Source: an uncultured Chthonomonadales bacterium (lineage in GTDB: Bacteria; Armatimonadota; Chthonomonadetes; Chthonomonadales; CAJBBX01). From it: a stretch of DNA of 64,000 bases. A program made the position numbers and the translations under genes. Below the pieces are notes generated by a model. The model was not told the DNA's origin and did not search any database. It saw only the letters and a program-made list of their open reading frames with translations. Within the stretch, counting starts at the first letter, position 1. Each line of letters begins with the position of its first letter. The stretch spans positions 34,397 to 98,396 of the forward strand of contig CALLMM010000037.1 in NCBI GenBank assembly GCA_938005745.1. Direction: 5' to 3'. Shown piece by piece: positions 8,727 to 17,601 of this stretch.

Positions 8727-11365
8727 GGCTTTTCGCTTAACAGATGTTCATGCATCAACAGCCGCTCGCGCTGAATGTGCGGGTGTTCGCGCAGGAACGG
8801 CTCAATGATATGCGTCGGCAGTTCGTCATCGCGCAGCACCCGATAGGCAGCCTCTTCGCGGCGCGCCTCCGACAGCCGCCGCAGCCGACGATAGCAGTCC
8901 ATCAGGTTGAAGTGCGCGGCGGCGTCATCGGGGTCCACATCGAGCATCCGTCGGAAGGCTTTCGCCGCCTCCTCGTAGCTCCCGGTCTGAAAGTGACTGC
9001 GCCCGATGTTGAACCAGACCATCCTATCGCGCGGATATCGCTCGGACAGCGGCTTTAGAAACGCCAGGGCAGTCTCAAACTGCCCCATTCTGCGATGCGT
9101 GTAGCCGAGCCACGCCTTTGCCGCATCCGATGAGGTATCCAGATTAAGCGCTGTTTGAAACTGCGCGCGAGCTGCCAGAAGATCGCCCTCCGCCAGGAAC
9201 GCCCGCCCCAGAGCGATATGACAGGCGGGTCTATCCGGGTCGAGGCTCAAAGCGCGTTGCAGCACACGCCGCGCCTGAGTCAGATCGTTCTGTAGCAGCA
9301 GCGCCGTTCCGTAGACCAGCAGGCGCGAGGCTTCCCGCTCTGCGTCAACGGGAGCGGAGACCGGCGGATCGCCCTGCCGACCTCCCTCCTGTACCTGCAG
9401 CGAGACGGAGTGCTCCGCCAGGATCGTTGTCGGGAGCCTCTGCATCAGCTTGCCGCCCTCCCGCTCCCCGAACATCGCCAGAAGAAACGAAGTGCGGAAG
9501 GGACGATAGCTCAGCCGGGCGTTCAGACGCAGCGCGCCCCCGGTTCCCTCCGGTATGCGGAAGCGGTACCGGGCAACATCTCCCTCTCCCGGTCGAAGCG
9601 CGCGGTAGCGCGACACCTCTCCCTCTCCTGGCAGAATGGCGCGGCTGTGCAGCAGCGCCACCATCTCGTAGAAGTTGCCCCGCGTGGTCGGCTGCCCGAG
9701 GCGGTTCAGAGCCAGCATCCCGTACCAGTGCACATCGGCGTCGGCGGACAGCCCAGCTTCCTCCCGTTTATCGCTGAGCAGCCGGACGCGCCCCTGTGAA
9801 TCGGTCACCGTGAAGGCGATCCACGCCTCTCTCAGATCGGGGAGTCCGGTCGGGAAGGCGTGCCCGATCCCGATGTTCTCCGCCAGCACATCCACCGCAA
9901 CCTCTTCCCCCGGACGCACGACGATATCACGCCCGGCAAGCGGCATGATCAGCGTCTCACGTTCACGCGGCGAGGCGTCAAAACGCCGCAGCGAGACGAT
10001 CTCTAGACGAAAGGCGTCCTGCTGCAGCGCTTTCTCCACCGCGCGCAGCCGCTCCCGATCTCCCCGCAGAACCGGCTTGGCGGTATCGGCGCCAAACAGC
10101 GCGTGGTCGCGCACCCTGCCCGATATATCGTATCCCTCCGTCTTCGGCAGATGGCAGGCGGCGCAGTCCTTCGGGGTAGTTCCCGACCCGGCGGAGGCGA
10201 TGGCGTACCCGGAGTAGGGGCTGTTCAGCCAGTCTCCCCAGGTCTCATCGTAGCGCAGGAACTTGTAACGATTCTGCGGCATATTCACGCTCAGACGGTG
10301 ACAGGAGACACACTGATAGGGGCTTTCCGGCGTCTTCAACGCCGCCTGATGGGGAGCGGGACGCACGCGCACCAGAAAACGGTGCGTCCAGCGAAGTGCC
10401 GGATGACGGCTCTTTGCGAGCGGATAGACGGGAGGAGCCGCATAGACGGCGCGACCGTTGCCGGTCGGCTCCGGGACGTGCGTCATGGCATGACAGGCGA
10501 GACAGTTGACGGACGCCTTCCCGCTCTCGATCCGCTTCTTCAGCGCCTCCGCCGGATCGCTTTCCGGCGTGCGGGCGTAGGGATGGAGGGAGAATGGCGC
10601 ATGGCATCCCTGACACCACTGCGCGCCGCTCTCGCCAAGCTGCCGCTTCGCCATCGCCAGCGCGCGCTGATAGAAGAGGCTCTCCTCCGCATGCGCATGC
10701 CCCGACCCGCTCCATTGCTGGGTAATATCGGGATGACACCCCTGTTCGCCGCACGATTCGGGGGAGGGCAGCGTCTCCCACTCCCCGCCCTCCGCAAAGA
10801 GGGTGCCGGCGGGAAAGTGCGGATAGCCCGCCTGTTCCGGCGTGGTAGCGGTCAGCATCCGGTAGTAGGCTTCCGCCGAATAGGCGTAGGCTCCAAAGAC
10901 CGCGCTCGATCCCAGCAGCAAGAGCGCCGCCGTCGCGCCGGACCGGGACGGCTTTCTTGCCTGAAAGACCGACCTCCAGTCCGCCCGGCGCAGAGCAAAC
11001 ACGGCAAACCAGAGTAGCGTCGCAAATCCGGACAGGAGATGCAGCAGGAACAGCCAGCGCGCGCGGTTAACACTGTGACCGGCGGCGGCGTATCCGATGA
11101 GCAGAAAGCCGGTCAGCACGACAGTCAGGGCGAGGCTTTTCAGAAAGATGGAATGTGAGCCTCCGGAGCGAAACAGCGTCCAGAGAAACGGGACGGAGAG
11201 CAGGACGCCCGCGAGAATATGCCAGCCGACCGCCGCGCTCGCCGCCGGACCCATGCTTTCGCGGGCGAACAGATACAGCCCCGCGCCGGTCAGCGGCACG
11301 CTCCAGAGCGCAGCGGCGAACAGTCGGCGCAGCAGATGAGTGCGAGGATGGCGTTCAGATGCCAC
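8723..11365 (-). CDS. Membrane multihaem cytochrome c with TPR tail
   Basis: About 880 aa from a GTG at 11365 preceded by GGAAGG with 6-nt spacing. A GTG at 11395 would add 10 residues but lacks such a site. Five hydrophobic segments lie in the first 190 residues. The exported middle has haem attachment motifs: one CX4CH (CGEQGCH) and four CXXCH (CQGCH, CLACH, CVSCH, CAACH). A domain with a beta-rich look follows, then at least four tetratricopeptide repeats near the C-terminus (ACHIALGRAFLAEGDLLAARAQF and following). It is probably an electron-transfer or haem-redox protein on the outer face of the membrane, with TPRs recruiting partners. It is coupled by a 4-bp overlap to the CRTAC1 gene, implying joint function. 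The redox partner is unknown. Confidence 0.88.
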   Translation of the reverse strand: MASERHPRTHLLRRLFAAALWSVPLTGAGLYLFARESMGPAASAAVGWHILAGVLLSVPFLWTLFRSGGSHSIFLKSLALTVVLTGFLLIGYAAAGHSVNRARWLFLLHLLSGFATLLWFAVFALRRADWRSVFQARKPSRSGATAALLLLGSSAVFGAYAYSAEAYYRMLTATTPEQAGYPHFPAGTLFAEGGEWETLPSPESCGEQGCHPDITQQWSGSGHAHAEESLFYQRALAMAKRQLGESGAQWCQGCHAPFSLHPYARTPESDPAEALKKRIESGKASVNCLACHAMTHVPEPTGNGRAVYAAPPVYPLAKSRHPALRWTHRFLVRVRPAPHQAALKTPESPYQCVSCHRLSVNMPQNRYKFLRYDETWGDWLNSPYSGYAIASAGSGTTPKDCAACHLPKTEGYDISGRVRDHALFGADTAKPVLRGDRERLRAVEKALQQDAFRLEIVSLRRFDASPRERETLIMPLAGRDIVVRPGEEVAVDVLAENIGIGHAFPTGLPDLREAWIAFTVTDSQGRVRLLSDKREEAGLSADADVHWYGMLALNRLGQPTTRGNFYEMVALLHSRAILPGEGEVSRYRALRPGEGDVARYRFRIPEGTGGALRLNARLSYRPFRTSFLLAMFGEREGGKLMQRLPTTILAEHSVSLQVQEGGRQGDPPVSAPVDAEREASRLLVYGTALLLQNDLTQARRVLQRALSLDPDRPACHIALGRAFLAEGDLLAARAQFQTALNLDTSSDAAKAWLGYTHRRMGQFETALAFLKPLSERYPRDRMVWFNIGRSHFQTGSYEEAAKAFRRMLDVDPDDAAAHFNLMDCYRRLRRLSEARREEAAYRVLRDDELPTHIIEPFLREHPHIQRERLLMHEHLLSEKP

Positions 11366-11739
11366 GAGAGACCTTCCAGATCGTAAATCGCACACGCGGG
11401 GGCGCAGCGGCGGCGAGAGTAACGAAGGTGACGAGCTTCTGGGGACGACTGACGGGTCTGGCAGGTCGGCAATCGCTCCAACCAGAGACGGGAATCTGGC
11501 TGATACCCTGCAACGGCGTTCACACCTTCGGGATGCGCTTCTCCCTCGACATCATCGTTCTGGATCGGCAGATGCGAGTCCTTCAGATTCTACGCGCGGT
11601 GCCGCCCAATCGTATCTGTCGCGGGACGGCGGGCGGCTACAGCACGCTGGAGATGCCCGCCGGAGCCGCCGCCGGCATTTCGGTCGGAGATCAACTGGAG
11701 GCGTCTCCGGACGAAGCGTCTTCGGCGGAGGCGGGGTAG
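11359..11739 (+). CDS. DUF192 family protein
   Basis: 126 aa starting at the ATG at 11359 ([15 protein letters not shown]), with GAGG upstream at 11344-11347. The frame is open further upstream, but that part lies antisense to the multihaem gene and looks unlike protein. The body shows DUF192 features: [37 protein letters not shown], and a TLEMPAG(A) motif. DUF192 members are small beta-barrel proteins, often exported and of unknown function; this one lacks a signal peptide. Its start overlaps the start of the divergent multihaem gene by a few bases, and its end overlaps the convergent pentapeptide gene. Confidence 0.85.
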   Translation: MPRETFQIVNRTRGGAAAARVTKVTSFWGRLTGLAGRQSLQPETGIWLIPCNGVHTFGMRFSLDIIVLDRQMRVLQILRAVPPNRICRGTAGGYSTLEMPAGAAAGISVGDQLEASPDEASSAEAG

Positions 11740-12194
11740 GCGCGGCGCAGATAGGCGATCTCGCTGCGGGTATAGCCGACCCCGCGCAGAAAGCCGTCCG
11801 GCAGATAGGCGACGCTTGCGCGCAGCACATCGTCATCCAGCGTGGAGGGACCGCGATGATGCACGCGATCCAGACCGATCGCTCTGTGGAGATTGCGGCA
11901 GCCCGCGAAGACCGTGAGCGAGAGGGTCGCGCCGGTCAGGTTGGCTCCCTGCAGATCGGCTCCGGTCAGATCGGTCTCGCTCAGCACCGCACCGCGCATA
12001 TTCGCCTCGGTCAGATCGGCTCCCCGTAGATCGGCTCCCGACAGGTTGGCGAAGGGCAGCACGGCGCGTGACATGGCTGCGCCGCTCAGATCGGCATGTA
12101 TCAGGTACTCCCCCGCCAGATTAGCGTTTACCAGCGTATCCGCCGGAACCTGCAGCAGCACCCGCCGGCTCTGTCGGTGTAGAATCTCAATCAT
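11691..12194 (-). CDS. Pentapeptide-repeat protein
   Basis: 167 aa from the ATG at 12194, directly preceded by AGGAGAGG; the longer frame to 12236 is less likely. Residues about 20-90 consist of A(D/N)LxX five-residue repeats ([40 protein letters not shown]) that fold as a right-handed quadrilateral beta-helix. The C-terminal 70 residues ([13 protein letters not shown] onwards) are not repetitive. Such proteins occur widely and only some have known roles (for example gyrase protection); none is assigned here. Its 3' end overlaps DUF192 by 49 bp tail to tail. Confidence 0.87.
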   Translation of the reverse strand: MIEILHRQSRRVLLQVPADTLVNANLAGEYLIHADLSGAAMSRAVLPFANLSGADLRGADLTEANMRGAVLSETDLTGADLQGANLTGATLSLTVFAGCRNLHRAIGLDRVHHRGPSTLDDDVLRASVAYLPDGFLRGVGYTRSEIAYLRRAYPASAEDASSGDASS

Positions 12195-12353
12195 TCGCCT
12201 CTCCTGTAGATCGAAAAGGAGCGCGCAGGAAGACACCTTCCTGCATATCTGCCCCCGGACGACCGTTCGCGCTGACCTTCGCGCACCCCCATCCTGTATC
12301 CTTACGCAAGCCGGGAAGGAAACGTCTCCGCCCTTGCGGAAATTGAAAGGACT

Positions 12354-12779
12354 ATGCCCGGATCATCTTCGCCTTTTGTCTGCCGGCAGCGCATCCACTT
12401 CGATATGCTGGACGCGCTGGGAATGGCGCACAACTCGGTCTATCTGCTGCTCTTCGAACGGTCGCGGTTCGACTTCTGGCGCGCGCTGGGATGCGCTCGC
12501 GAGTCGGCGACCCCCGAATGGCCCTATGTGGTTGCGCGCCACGAGATAGACTACCGTAAACCCATTCTCGGCGAGATGGAGGTGGAGGTGCATATCTCCG
12601 TCGTCCGGGTCGGCAACAGCAGCCTGACGCTGGCGCTGGAGATACGGATGGACGACCAGACCCTGGCAGCGCAGGGACAGTCGGTGCTGGTGCGGCTGGA
12701 TCCGCAGACGCGCCGCCCCGCGCCCTGGTCTGACCGCTTCCGCGCGCTCGTTCAACCCTATATACAGCCTTCCGGGTAG
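12354..12779 (+). CDS. Acyl-CoA thioesterase, 4HBT/YbgC-like hotdog fold
   Basis: 141 aa, a normal length for a single hotdog domain. The opening [25 protein letters not shown] fits the 4-hydroxybenzoyl-CoA thioesterase pattern (D, G-H-N-x-Y, E/R in the first helix). [21 protein letters not shown] is the typical second-strand region. It would hydrolyse an acyl-CoA in the cytoplasm; the substrate is unknown. AAAGGA precedes the ATG. The FIST gene begins 20 bp after its stop, so the two are probably cotranscribed. Confidence 0.85.
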   Translation: MPGSSSPFVCRQRIHFDMLDALGMAHNSVYLLLFERSRFDFWRALGCARESATPEWPYVVARHEIDYRKPILGEMEVEVHISVVRVGNSSLTLALEIRMDDQTLAAQGQSVLVRLDPQTRRPAPWSDRFRALVQPYIQPSG

Positions 12780-12799
12780 GTCTTTTCAGGAGCCGGACG

Positions 12800-13978
12800 A
12801 TGCAGTTTTTTGCAGTCCTCAGCCGACAGCGCGACACCGATGCGGCGATCGAGGAGATACTCGCGCAGGTTCAGCAGAGCGGGATCGCCGCGCCGGATTT
12901 CGCCGCGCTCTTTGTAACCTACCATCATAACGCCACGGTCTGGCGCAGCGCCGAGAGACTGCGCGAGGCGCTGCGTCCGCAGGTGATGGCGGGCTGCACC
13001 GCCTGCGGCGTCATCGGCGTGCAGGAAGAGATCGAGGAGGAGCCGGGGATCTCGCTGCTGCTGGGCAGCATGCCCGGCGTCCAGCTCACCCCGTTTCATC
13101 TCGGTGAGAGCGACTGGGATGCGCTGATTGACGACCCGCACGCGCTCTCCGCGCGCGTCGGAACGGTCGCGCAGACTCGCGCCTACATGCTGCTGTGCGA
13201 CGGCTACACCACCCCCATCGTTGAGCTTCTGGAGGCGTTTGACAGCCTCAAGCCCCGCGCGCCGGTCTTCGGCGGGATGGCAAGCGGCGCATTCCGCAGC
13301 GGGCAGAACGTCCTCGTCCTCGACGACATGCTCCACTACGAGGGCGCGGTCGGCGTCGCCTTCTCCGGTCCCGTCTCCATCCAGACGGTCGTGAGTCAGG
13401 GCTGCCGTCCGATCGGACGCCGTATGCTGGTCACTGGCGCGCAGGACAACACGATCGCGACGTTGAGCCGCCGTCCCGCGCTGGAGGTCGCCGAAGAGAT
13501 GTTCCGCGAACTGTCAGAGGAGGAGCGGCGGCTGCTGACGCAGGGCGTCTTTCTGGGGGTCGCGATGAACGAGCATCAGGCGGAGTTTCACCGCGGCGAT
13601 TTCCTCATACGCAATGTTGTGGGCGTCAATCAGCAGGACGGCGGCATCCTGGTCACCGACTACATCCGCGCCGGGCAGACCGTGCAGTTTCATGTCCGGG
13701 ACGCCTCCACCGCCGATGAAGACCTGCGGCAGCTCATGCTCCCGGTGCGCGACAACGCGCCCCCGGCGGGGGGACTGCTCTTCAGCTGCAACGGACGCGG
13801 GCGCCAGATGTTTCCTCTGCCCCACCACGATATACAGACGGTGCTGAACGTCGTTCCGCAGACCCCGATCGCCGGTCTCTTCGCGCAGGGGGAGATCGGT
13901 CCCGTCGGCGGACGGAGCTTCGTTCATGGACACACCGCCAGCATCGTCTTCTTCCGCCCCCTCAACCGTGACGAGTAG
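12800..13978 (+). CDS. FIST N- and C-domain sensory protein
   Basis: 392 aa. The N-terminal half (FAALFVTYHHN, VMAGCTACGVIGVQEEIEEEPGISLLLGSMPG) and the middle (FGGMASGAFRSGQNVLVLDDMLHYEGAVGVAFSG) match the FIST N domain. The second half (ALEVAEEMFRELSEEERRLL, LFSCNGRGRQMF, GLFAQGEIGPVGGRSFVHGHTASIVFF) matches FIST_C. FIST domains are small-ligand sensors, thought to bind amino acids, and usually sit in signalling proteins or stand alone near metabolic genes. No enzymatic or output domain is attached here, so it may act through a partner. Confidence 0.9.
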   Translation: MQFFAVLSRQRDTDAAIEEILAQVQQSGIAAPDFAALFVTYHHNATVWRSAERLREALRPQVMAGCTACGVIGVQEEIEEEPGISLLLGSMPGVQLTPFHLGESDWDALIDDPHALSARVGTVAQTRAYMLLCDGYTTPIVELLEAFDSLKPRAPVFGGMASGAFRSGQNVLVLDDMLHYEGAVGVAFSGPVSIQTVVSQGCRPIGRRMLVTGAQDNTIATLSRRPALEVAEEMFRELSEEERRLLTQGVFLGVAMNEHQAEFHRGDFLIRNVVGVNQQDGGILVTDYIRAGQTVQFHVRDASTADEDLRQLMLPVRDNAPPAGGLLFSCNGRGRQMFPLPHHDIQTVLNVVPQTPIAGLFAQGEIGPVGGRSFVHGHTASIVFFRPLNRDE

Positions 13979-14001
13979 TTTCGCAAGGGAGAGTGCCAGC
14001 C

Positions 14002-14835
14002 ATGACACCCGATCTGTTGTTTCGTCGTCCGCCCGCGGAGGGTCCATGGACCGAGATCGTCAGCCCGCAGAACGCGCCGTTGAAGTGGCTTCGCGTCGGG
14101 ACGGTGCATCTGACGGCGCAATCGCCGGAGTGGACCTTCGAGACGGGCGACTCAGAGGCGGCGTTAGACATCTTCGGCGGTCTCTGCACGGTGAATATCC
14201 ACTCTTCGGCGGGCGACGCGACCTTCCCCGAGATCGGCAAGCGCGCGCATGTCTTCGCCGGGAAACCGACGATGGTCTATATTCCGCGCGACTCGCGGGT
14301 CAGCCTCTATGCCGAGGGCGCCGTTCTGGATGCCGCGCTGATCTTCGCTCCGGCGCGCCAGTCGTACCCGGCAGCCGTAATCTACCCGGAGGAGACGATC
14401 ACTCGCGAGGTGGGACGCGATAACTGGAGCCGCACGGTGGTCACCGCGATCGGCGATAACGTGCGGGCGGATCGCCTGATCATCGGCGAGACGTTTAATC
14501 CGCCCGGAAACTGGTCGAGTTCGCCGCCGCATAAACACGACCGCCAGAACGAGAACGAAACGCCGATGGAGGAGGTCTATCTCTATAAGACATCGCCTGC
14601 CGGAGGGTTCGGTCTTCAGCGGATCTACACCGCGCCGGACGACCCGGAGCCGTTCGATGTAACCTATGCCGTTCAGGATGGAGACGCCGTCGTGCTGCCG
14701 CGCGGCTATCACCCGGTAGTCGCCGCGCCGGGCTACCAGCTGTTCTATCTGTGGGCGCTGGCGGGCGAGGAGCGCAGGTATGGAGCCTGGGCAAACGATC
14801 CGGCGCACGCCTGGATACTGGAGGAGACGAGATGA
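14002..14835 (+). CDS. iolB: 5-deoxy-glucuronate isomerase
   Basis: 277 aa from the ATG at 14002, with AAGGGAGAG upstream; a GTG at 13993 is a weaker option. IolB isomerises 5-deoxy-glucuronate to 2-deoxy-5-keto-gluconate in myo-inositol breakdown. It is a double-cupin protein, and the metal ligands are visible in SSSPPHKHDRQNENETPMEEVYLYK (H-x-H ... E). The C-terminal cupin ends with PRGYHPVVAAPGYQLFYLWALAG, also typical. No other iol gene is in the window. Its stop overlaps the next start by 4 bp (ATGA), so it is coupled to a D-2-hydroxyacid dehydrogenase, which is not the usual neighbour. Confidence 0.93.
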   Translation: MTPDLLFRRPPAEGPWTEIVSPQNAPLKWLRVGTVHLTAQSPEWTFETGDSEAALDIFGGLCTVNIHSSAGDATFPEIGKRAHVFAGKPTMVYIPRDSRVSLYAEGAVLDAALIFAPARQSYPAAVIYPEETITREVGRDNWSRTVVTAIGDNVRADRLIIGETFNPPGNWSSSPPHKHDRQNENETPMEEVYLYKTSPAGGFGLQRIYTAPDDPEPFDVTYAVQDGDAVVLPRGYHPVVAAPGYQLFYLWALAGEERRYGAWANDPAHAWILEETR

Positions 14836-15836
14836 CCACCATTCTCTGTGCGCTGCCGGAGGATACCTATCAGCGGATGCGGATGCCGGAGTTTGAAGCG
14901 GAGCTCCGCGGCATGGGATCCGTGATCTTCTGCCGTCAACCGCGCGAACTGAGCGAGGCGGAGTACAGCGCGCTCTGGGAGGAGTCGGACGCGGTGATCA
15001 CCGGATGGGGATTCCGACCGCCCTCCGTGGAGACGCTGCAGCGCGCCGACCGGCTGAAGATCATCTGCCACACGGCGGGCAGCGTGCGCGGCATCCCGCG
15101 CTATGCGATCGAGAAGGGGATCATCGTTACCAGCGCGCGGGCGGCGATCGCCCGCACTGTCGCCGAGTTCTGCCTGCTGAACGCCATGATCCTGCTGCGC
15201 CGCTATCTGGTCTACACCGACACCAATCCGGCGCGCGCCGGCTTCTATCAGGCGGCGGGGGAACGGGTCTTCAGCGAGACCCTCTACGGCAAGACGGTCG
15301 GGCTGATCGGGTTCGGTTTCGTCGGAAGATATTTCCGGGAGCTTCTGCGTCCGTTCGGCTGTCCGACGCTGGTCTACGATCCCTACATGTCCGACGAGGA
15401 GGCGGCACGGCAGGAGGTGGAGAAGACCGACCTGCATACGCTCCTGCAGCGGTCGCGGATCGTTTCGCTCCATGCGCCGGACATACCGGAGACGCGCGGG
15501 ATGATCGGAGCGGCGGAACTGGCGATGATCCCCGACGGCGCGATCTTTCTGAACTCGGCGCGGGGGCGTCTGGTGGATACGGAGGCGCTGACGCAGGAGA
15601 TGCAGACGGGGCGCCTCTTCGCCGCGCTGGACGTTACCGACCCGGAGCCGCTCCCGCCGGATCATCCCCTGCGTAATCTCCCGAACGTCTTATGGACGCC
15701 GCATATCGCCGGACCGACCACCGATGAACTGCCGCAGATGACGCGGATGGCGCTGGACGATCTGGCGCGTCTCCTGCGCGGAGAGAAGCCGCTCTACCCG
15801 ATCACGCTGGAAGCCTACGACCGGATGAGTTTCTAA
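14832..15836 (+). CDS. D-isomer specific 2-hydroxyacid dehydrogenase
   Basis: 334 aa from the ATG at 14832, overlapping the iolB stop; the open frame further upstream is antisense-free but not protein-like. NAD-binding motif GLIGFGFVGRYF, substrate-binding motif NSARGRLVD and catalytic region LDVTDPEPLPPDHPLRNLPNVLWTPHIAGPT with the active-site histidine are all present. It should reduce or oxidise a 2-keto/2-hydroxy acid using NAD(P). The coupling to iolB suggests a sugar-acid or inositol-derived substrate; this is inference. Confidence 0.9.
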   Translation: MTTILCALPEDTYQRMRMPEFEAELRGMGSVIFCRQPRELSEAEYSALWEESDAVITGWGFRPPSVETLQRADRLKIICHTAGSVRGIPRYAIEKGIIVTSARAAIARTVAEFCLLNAMILLRRYLVYTDTNPARAGFYQAAGERVFSETLYGKTVGLIGFGFVGRYFRELLRPFGCPTLVYDPYMSDEEAARQEVEKTDLHTLLQRSRIVSLHAPDIPETRGMIGAAELAMIPDGAIFLNSARGRLVDTEALTQEMQTGRLFAALDVTDPEPLPPDHPLRNLPNVLWTPHIAGPTTDELPQMTRMALDDLARLLRGEKPLYPITLEAYDRMSF

Positions 15837-15844
15837 CCGTCGGC

Positions 15845-16786
15845 TCAGAGCGTCCCCCCGCACTCCGGACAGAACTTGAAGAGCGGGTTCTCCACGATCG
15901 CCGCACAGCGCGGACAGCGGCGGTCTGCCGCGGCGGTCTCCACCCGCGCATAGTTGCCGCGCAGAATGTCCCGGTACTCCTCCGCCTGCCCCCAGCGATG
16001 GATCTCCCGGGCGCGCAGCGCGGGGAACGGATGGGTCTGGAAGCGGGTCATCTCGAACTTGTAGAGGATGTTCAGCAGGCTCTCGTCCATATCTTCGTAG
16101 TCGTCCGCCTGCTTGAGAAACTCCTCCAGGTTCAACTGTCCGACGGTGCGCTGCGCTCCGCCTGCCAGCTTCAGCAGCACGCGCACGGCGACCTGCGGGT
16201 CCTGCGCGACCAGCAGTCCGGCGCGGTCCGCCGTCAGTTCCGATTTGCGGAACCAGTCGTAGAAGGCGTAGAGCAGCGCCTGCGAGAGCATGTTCACAAA
16301 GGGCAGGTTGCGCGCCGCGACCAGTCCCGCCAGCGTCAGGAAGATCGCGATCGTACGATAGAGCATGTGCCCGCTCTTGATATGCCCCAGTTCGTGCCCG
16401 ATCACAGTGCGAAGCTCCTCCTCGGTCATCAGGTCCACCAGTCCGGAGGTCAGCACGATTGTAAAGCGGTCCATGCCGATGGCGAAGGCGTTGGGCTGCG
16501 GGGTCTGCATCAGGTAGAGTTCCGGCTCCGGCATGTCGAGCACGGCGGCGGCTTCGCGCAGCAGGCGATAGATGTCCGGACACTGCCGAGGAGAGAGGCG
16601 CAGGCTGTCGGCGGTGAAGTGCAGGCGCACCTGCCTCTCAAAGTGGAGCGAAGCCAGCTTTTTGAACAGCTTATCCAGACCGGGGGTCTTTCGCAGGGCT
16701 TCCAGCGCGCTGCGATCCAGCGGATGCTCAAACGCGGTCGGATGAATCCCGGGAAAGCGCAGGCGTTCGGCGGCGGCAGTGGTCAT
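15845..16786 (-). CDS. M48 family metalloprotease with C-terminal zinc ribbon
   Basis: 313 aa. The zinc site HELGH sits in VIGHELGHIKSGH, with the third ligand glutamate in RKSELTADRAGLL; a hydrophobic segment (TIAIFLTLAGLVAARNL and following) lies between, as in membrane-associated HtpX/Ste24-like proteases. The last 35 residues add a CPRC...CPEC zinc ribbon, which is less common. It starts 2 bp after the stop of the upstream zinc-ribbon/PH protein, so the pair is one transcript. Likely role: membrane or cytoplasmic-face protein quality control. Confidence 0.9.
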   Translation of the reverse strand: MTTAAAERLRFPGIHPTAFEHPLDRSALEALRKTPGLDKLFKKLASLHFERQVRLHFTADSLRLSPRQCPDIYRLLREAAAVLDMPEPELYLMQTPQPNAFAIGMDRFTIVLTSGLVDLMTEEELRTVIGHELGHIKSGHMLYRTIAIFLTLAGLVAARNLPFVNMLSQALLYAFYDWFRKSELTADRAGLLVAQDPQVAVRVLLKLAGGAQRTVGQLNLEEFLKQADDYEDMDESLLNILYKFEMTRFQTHPFPALRAREIHRWGQAEEYRDILRGNYARVETAAADRRCPRCAAIVENPLFKFCPECGGTL

Positions 16787-16788
16787 AG

Positions 16789-17412
16789 CTAATCCTCATC
16801 CCCCTGTCCCTGCCCGCAGAACGGGCAGAAGCGATACGGGCGGTCAAAGGCGCGTCCGCAGTGGATGCACTTCTCCTCCACCACCCTCTTGCGCTCCGGA
16901 AGATGCGCGGTCAGCGAGTCCCACACCTTCACGATCCGTCGCGCGCTGTCGGCGAGCCTTCCGCTGGCGCGCAGGCGGATTGAGTCCCCGGTGCGCAGCA
17001 GCACCACCATGCGCGCGGTGCGTCCCGGCTCCATCGGATCGGCGTCCGACAGGCTGATGGAGTAGATCTCCTCCAGCGGGAAAGCCAGCGTCTTCTCGGA
17101 GGTAACGCGCCCTGTACCGGGCTGCACGGGCTGCAGCACCAGTCTATCCCCGGTGATTCCCAGGTTGGCGAATCGCCACAGAAGCGCCTGGGGCGTCAGC
17201 GCAAGGCGTCCGCTCCAGCTTCCCGCGAGCCGTCCGCGCGTGGTTCCCAGCAGCATCTCTCCCTCCTCCAGCGTCTTCGCCAGGTCCTCAAAGGCTGCCG
17301 CCTCGACCCGGCGATCCCAGGTCGGCTCCGCGCCGTTGCGAAAGACGTAGCCGCATACAGCGCAGGAGTGCTGCTTTTTGCCGGTGGGCGCGCCGCAAGC
17401 CGCACAACTCAT
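16789..17412 (-). CDS. Double zinc-ribbon protein with PH-like middle domain
   Basis: 207 aa. The N-terminus is a CAACG...CAVCG zinc ribbon, and the C-terminus a second one (CIHCGRAF...CPFCGQG). The middle (about 45-165: EEGEMLLGTTRGRLAGSWSGRLALTPQALLWRF, then FPLEEIYSISLSD and RMVVLLRTGDSIRLRASG) resembles bacterial PH/GRAM domains. I do not recognise a named family. The tight linkage to the M48 protease and the shared zinc-ribbon style suggest it helps that protease find or hold substrates; this is inference. Confidence 0.7.
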   Translation of the reverse strand: MSCAACGAPTGKKQHSCAVCGYVFRNGAEPTWDRRVEAAAFEDLAKTLEEGEMLLGTTRGRLAGSWSGRLALTPQALLWRFANLGITGDRLVLQPVQPGTGRVTSEKTLAFPLEEIYSISLSDADPMEPGRTARMVVLLRTGDSIRLRASGRLADSARRIVKVWDSLTAHLPERKRVVEEKCIHCGRAFDRPYRFCPFCGQGQGDED

Positions 17413-17601
17413 GCTCCTCGATCCTCCAATACCGTCATAACCGTTTGAGTCTACTCTTCTCTGCGACGGTTTGTTCCTGTCTGCACCTCTGCCACTGTAT
17501 ACGGATCGAATCGCCTTTCGGCTACAACGATTTGAAAGAGGGCGGGACTGCGCCCGCCGCCGGGCGGTACGGAGAGCGGATCGCGCTCCCGCGCCGTCCG
17601 T

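Noticed and set aside
6924..8774. 616-residue frame opposite the CRTAC1 gene
   Set aside because: Antisense shadow of repeated Asp-rich calcium-binding blades, which have few stops on the other strand at high GC.
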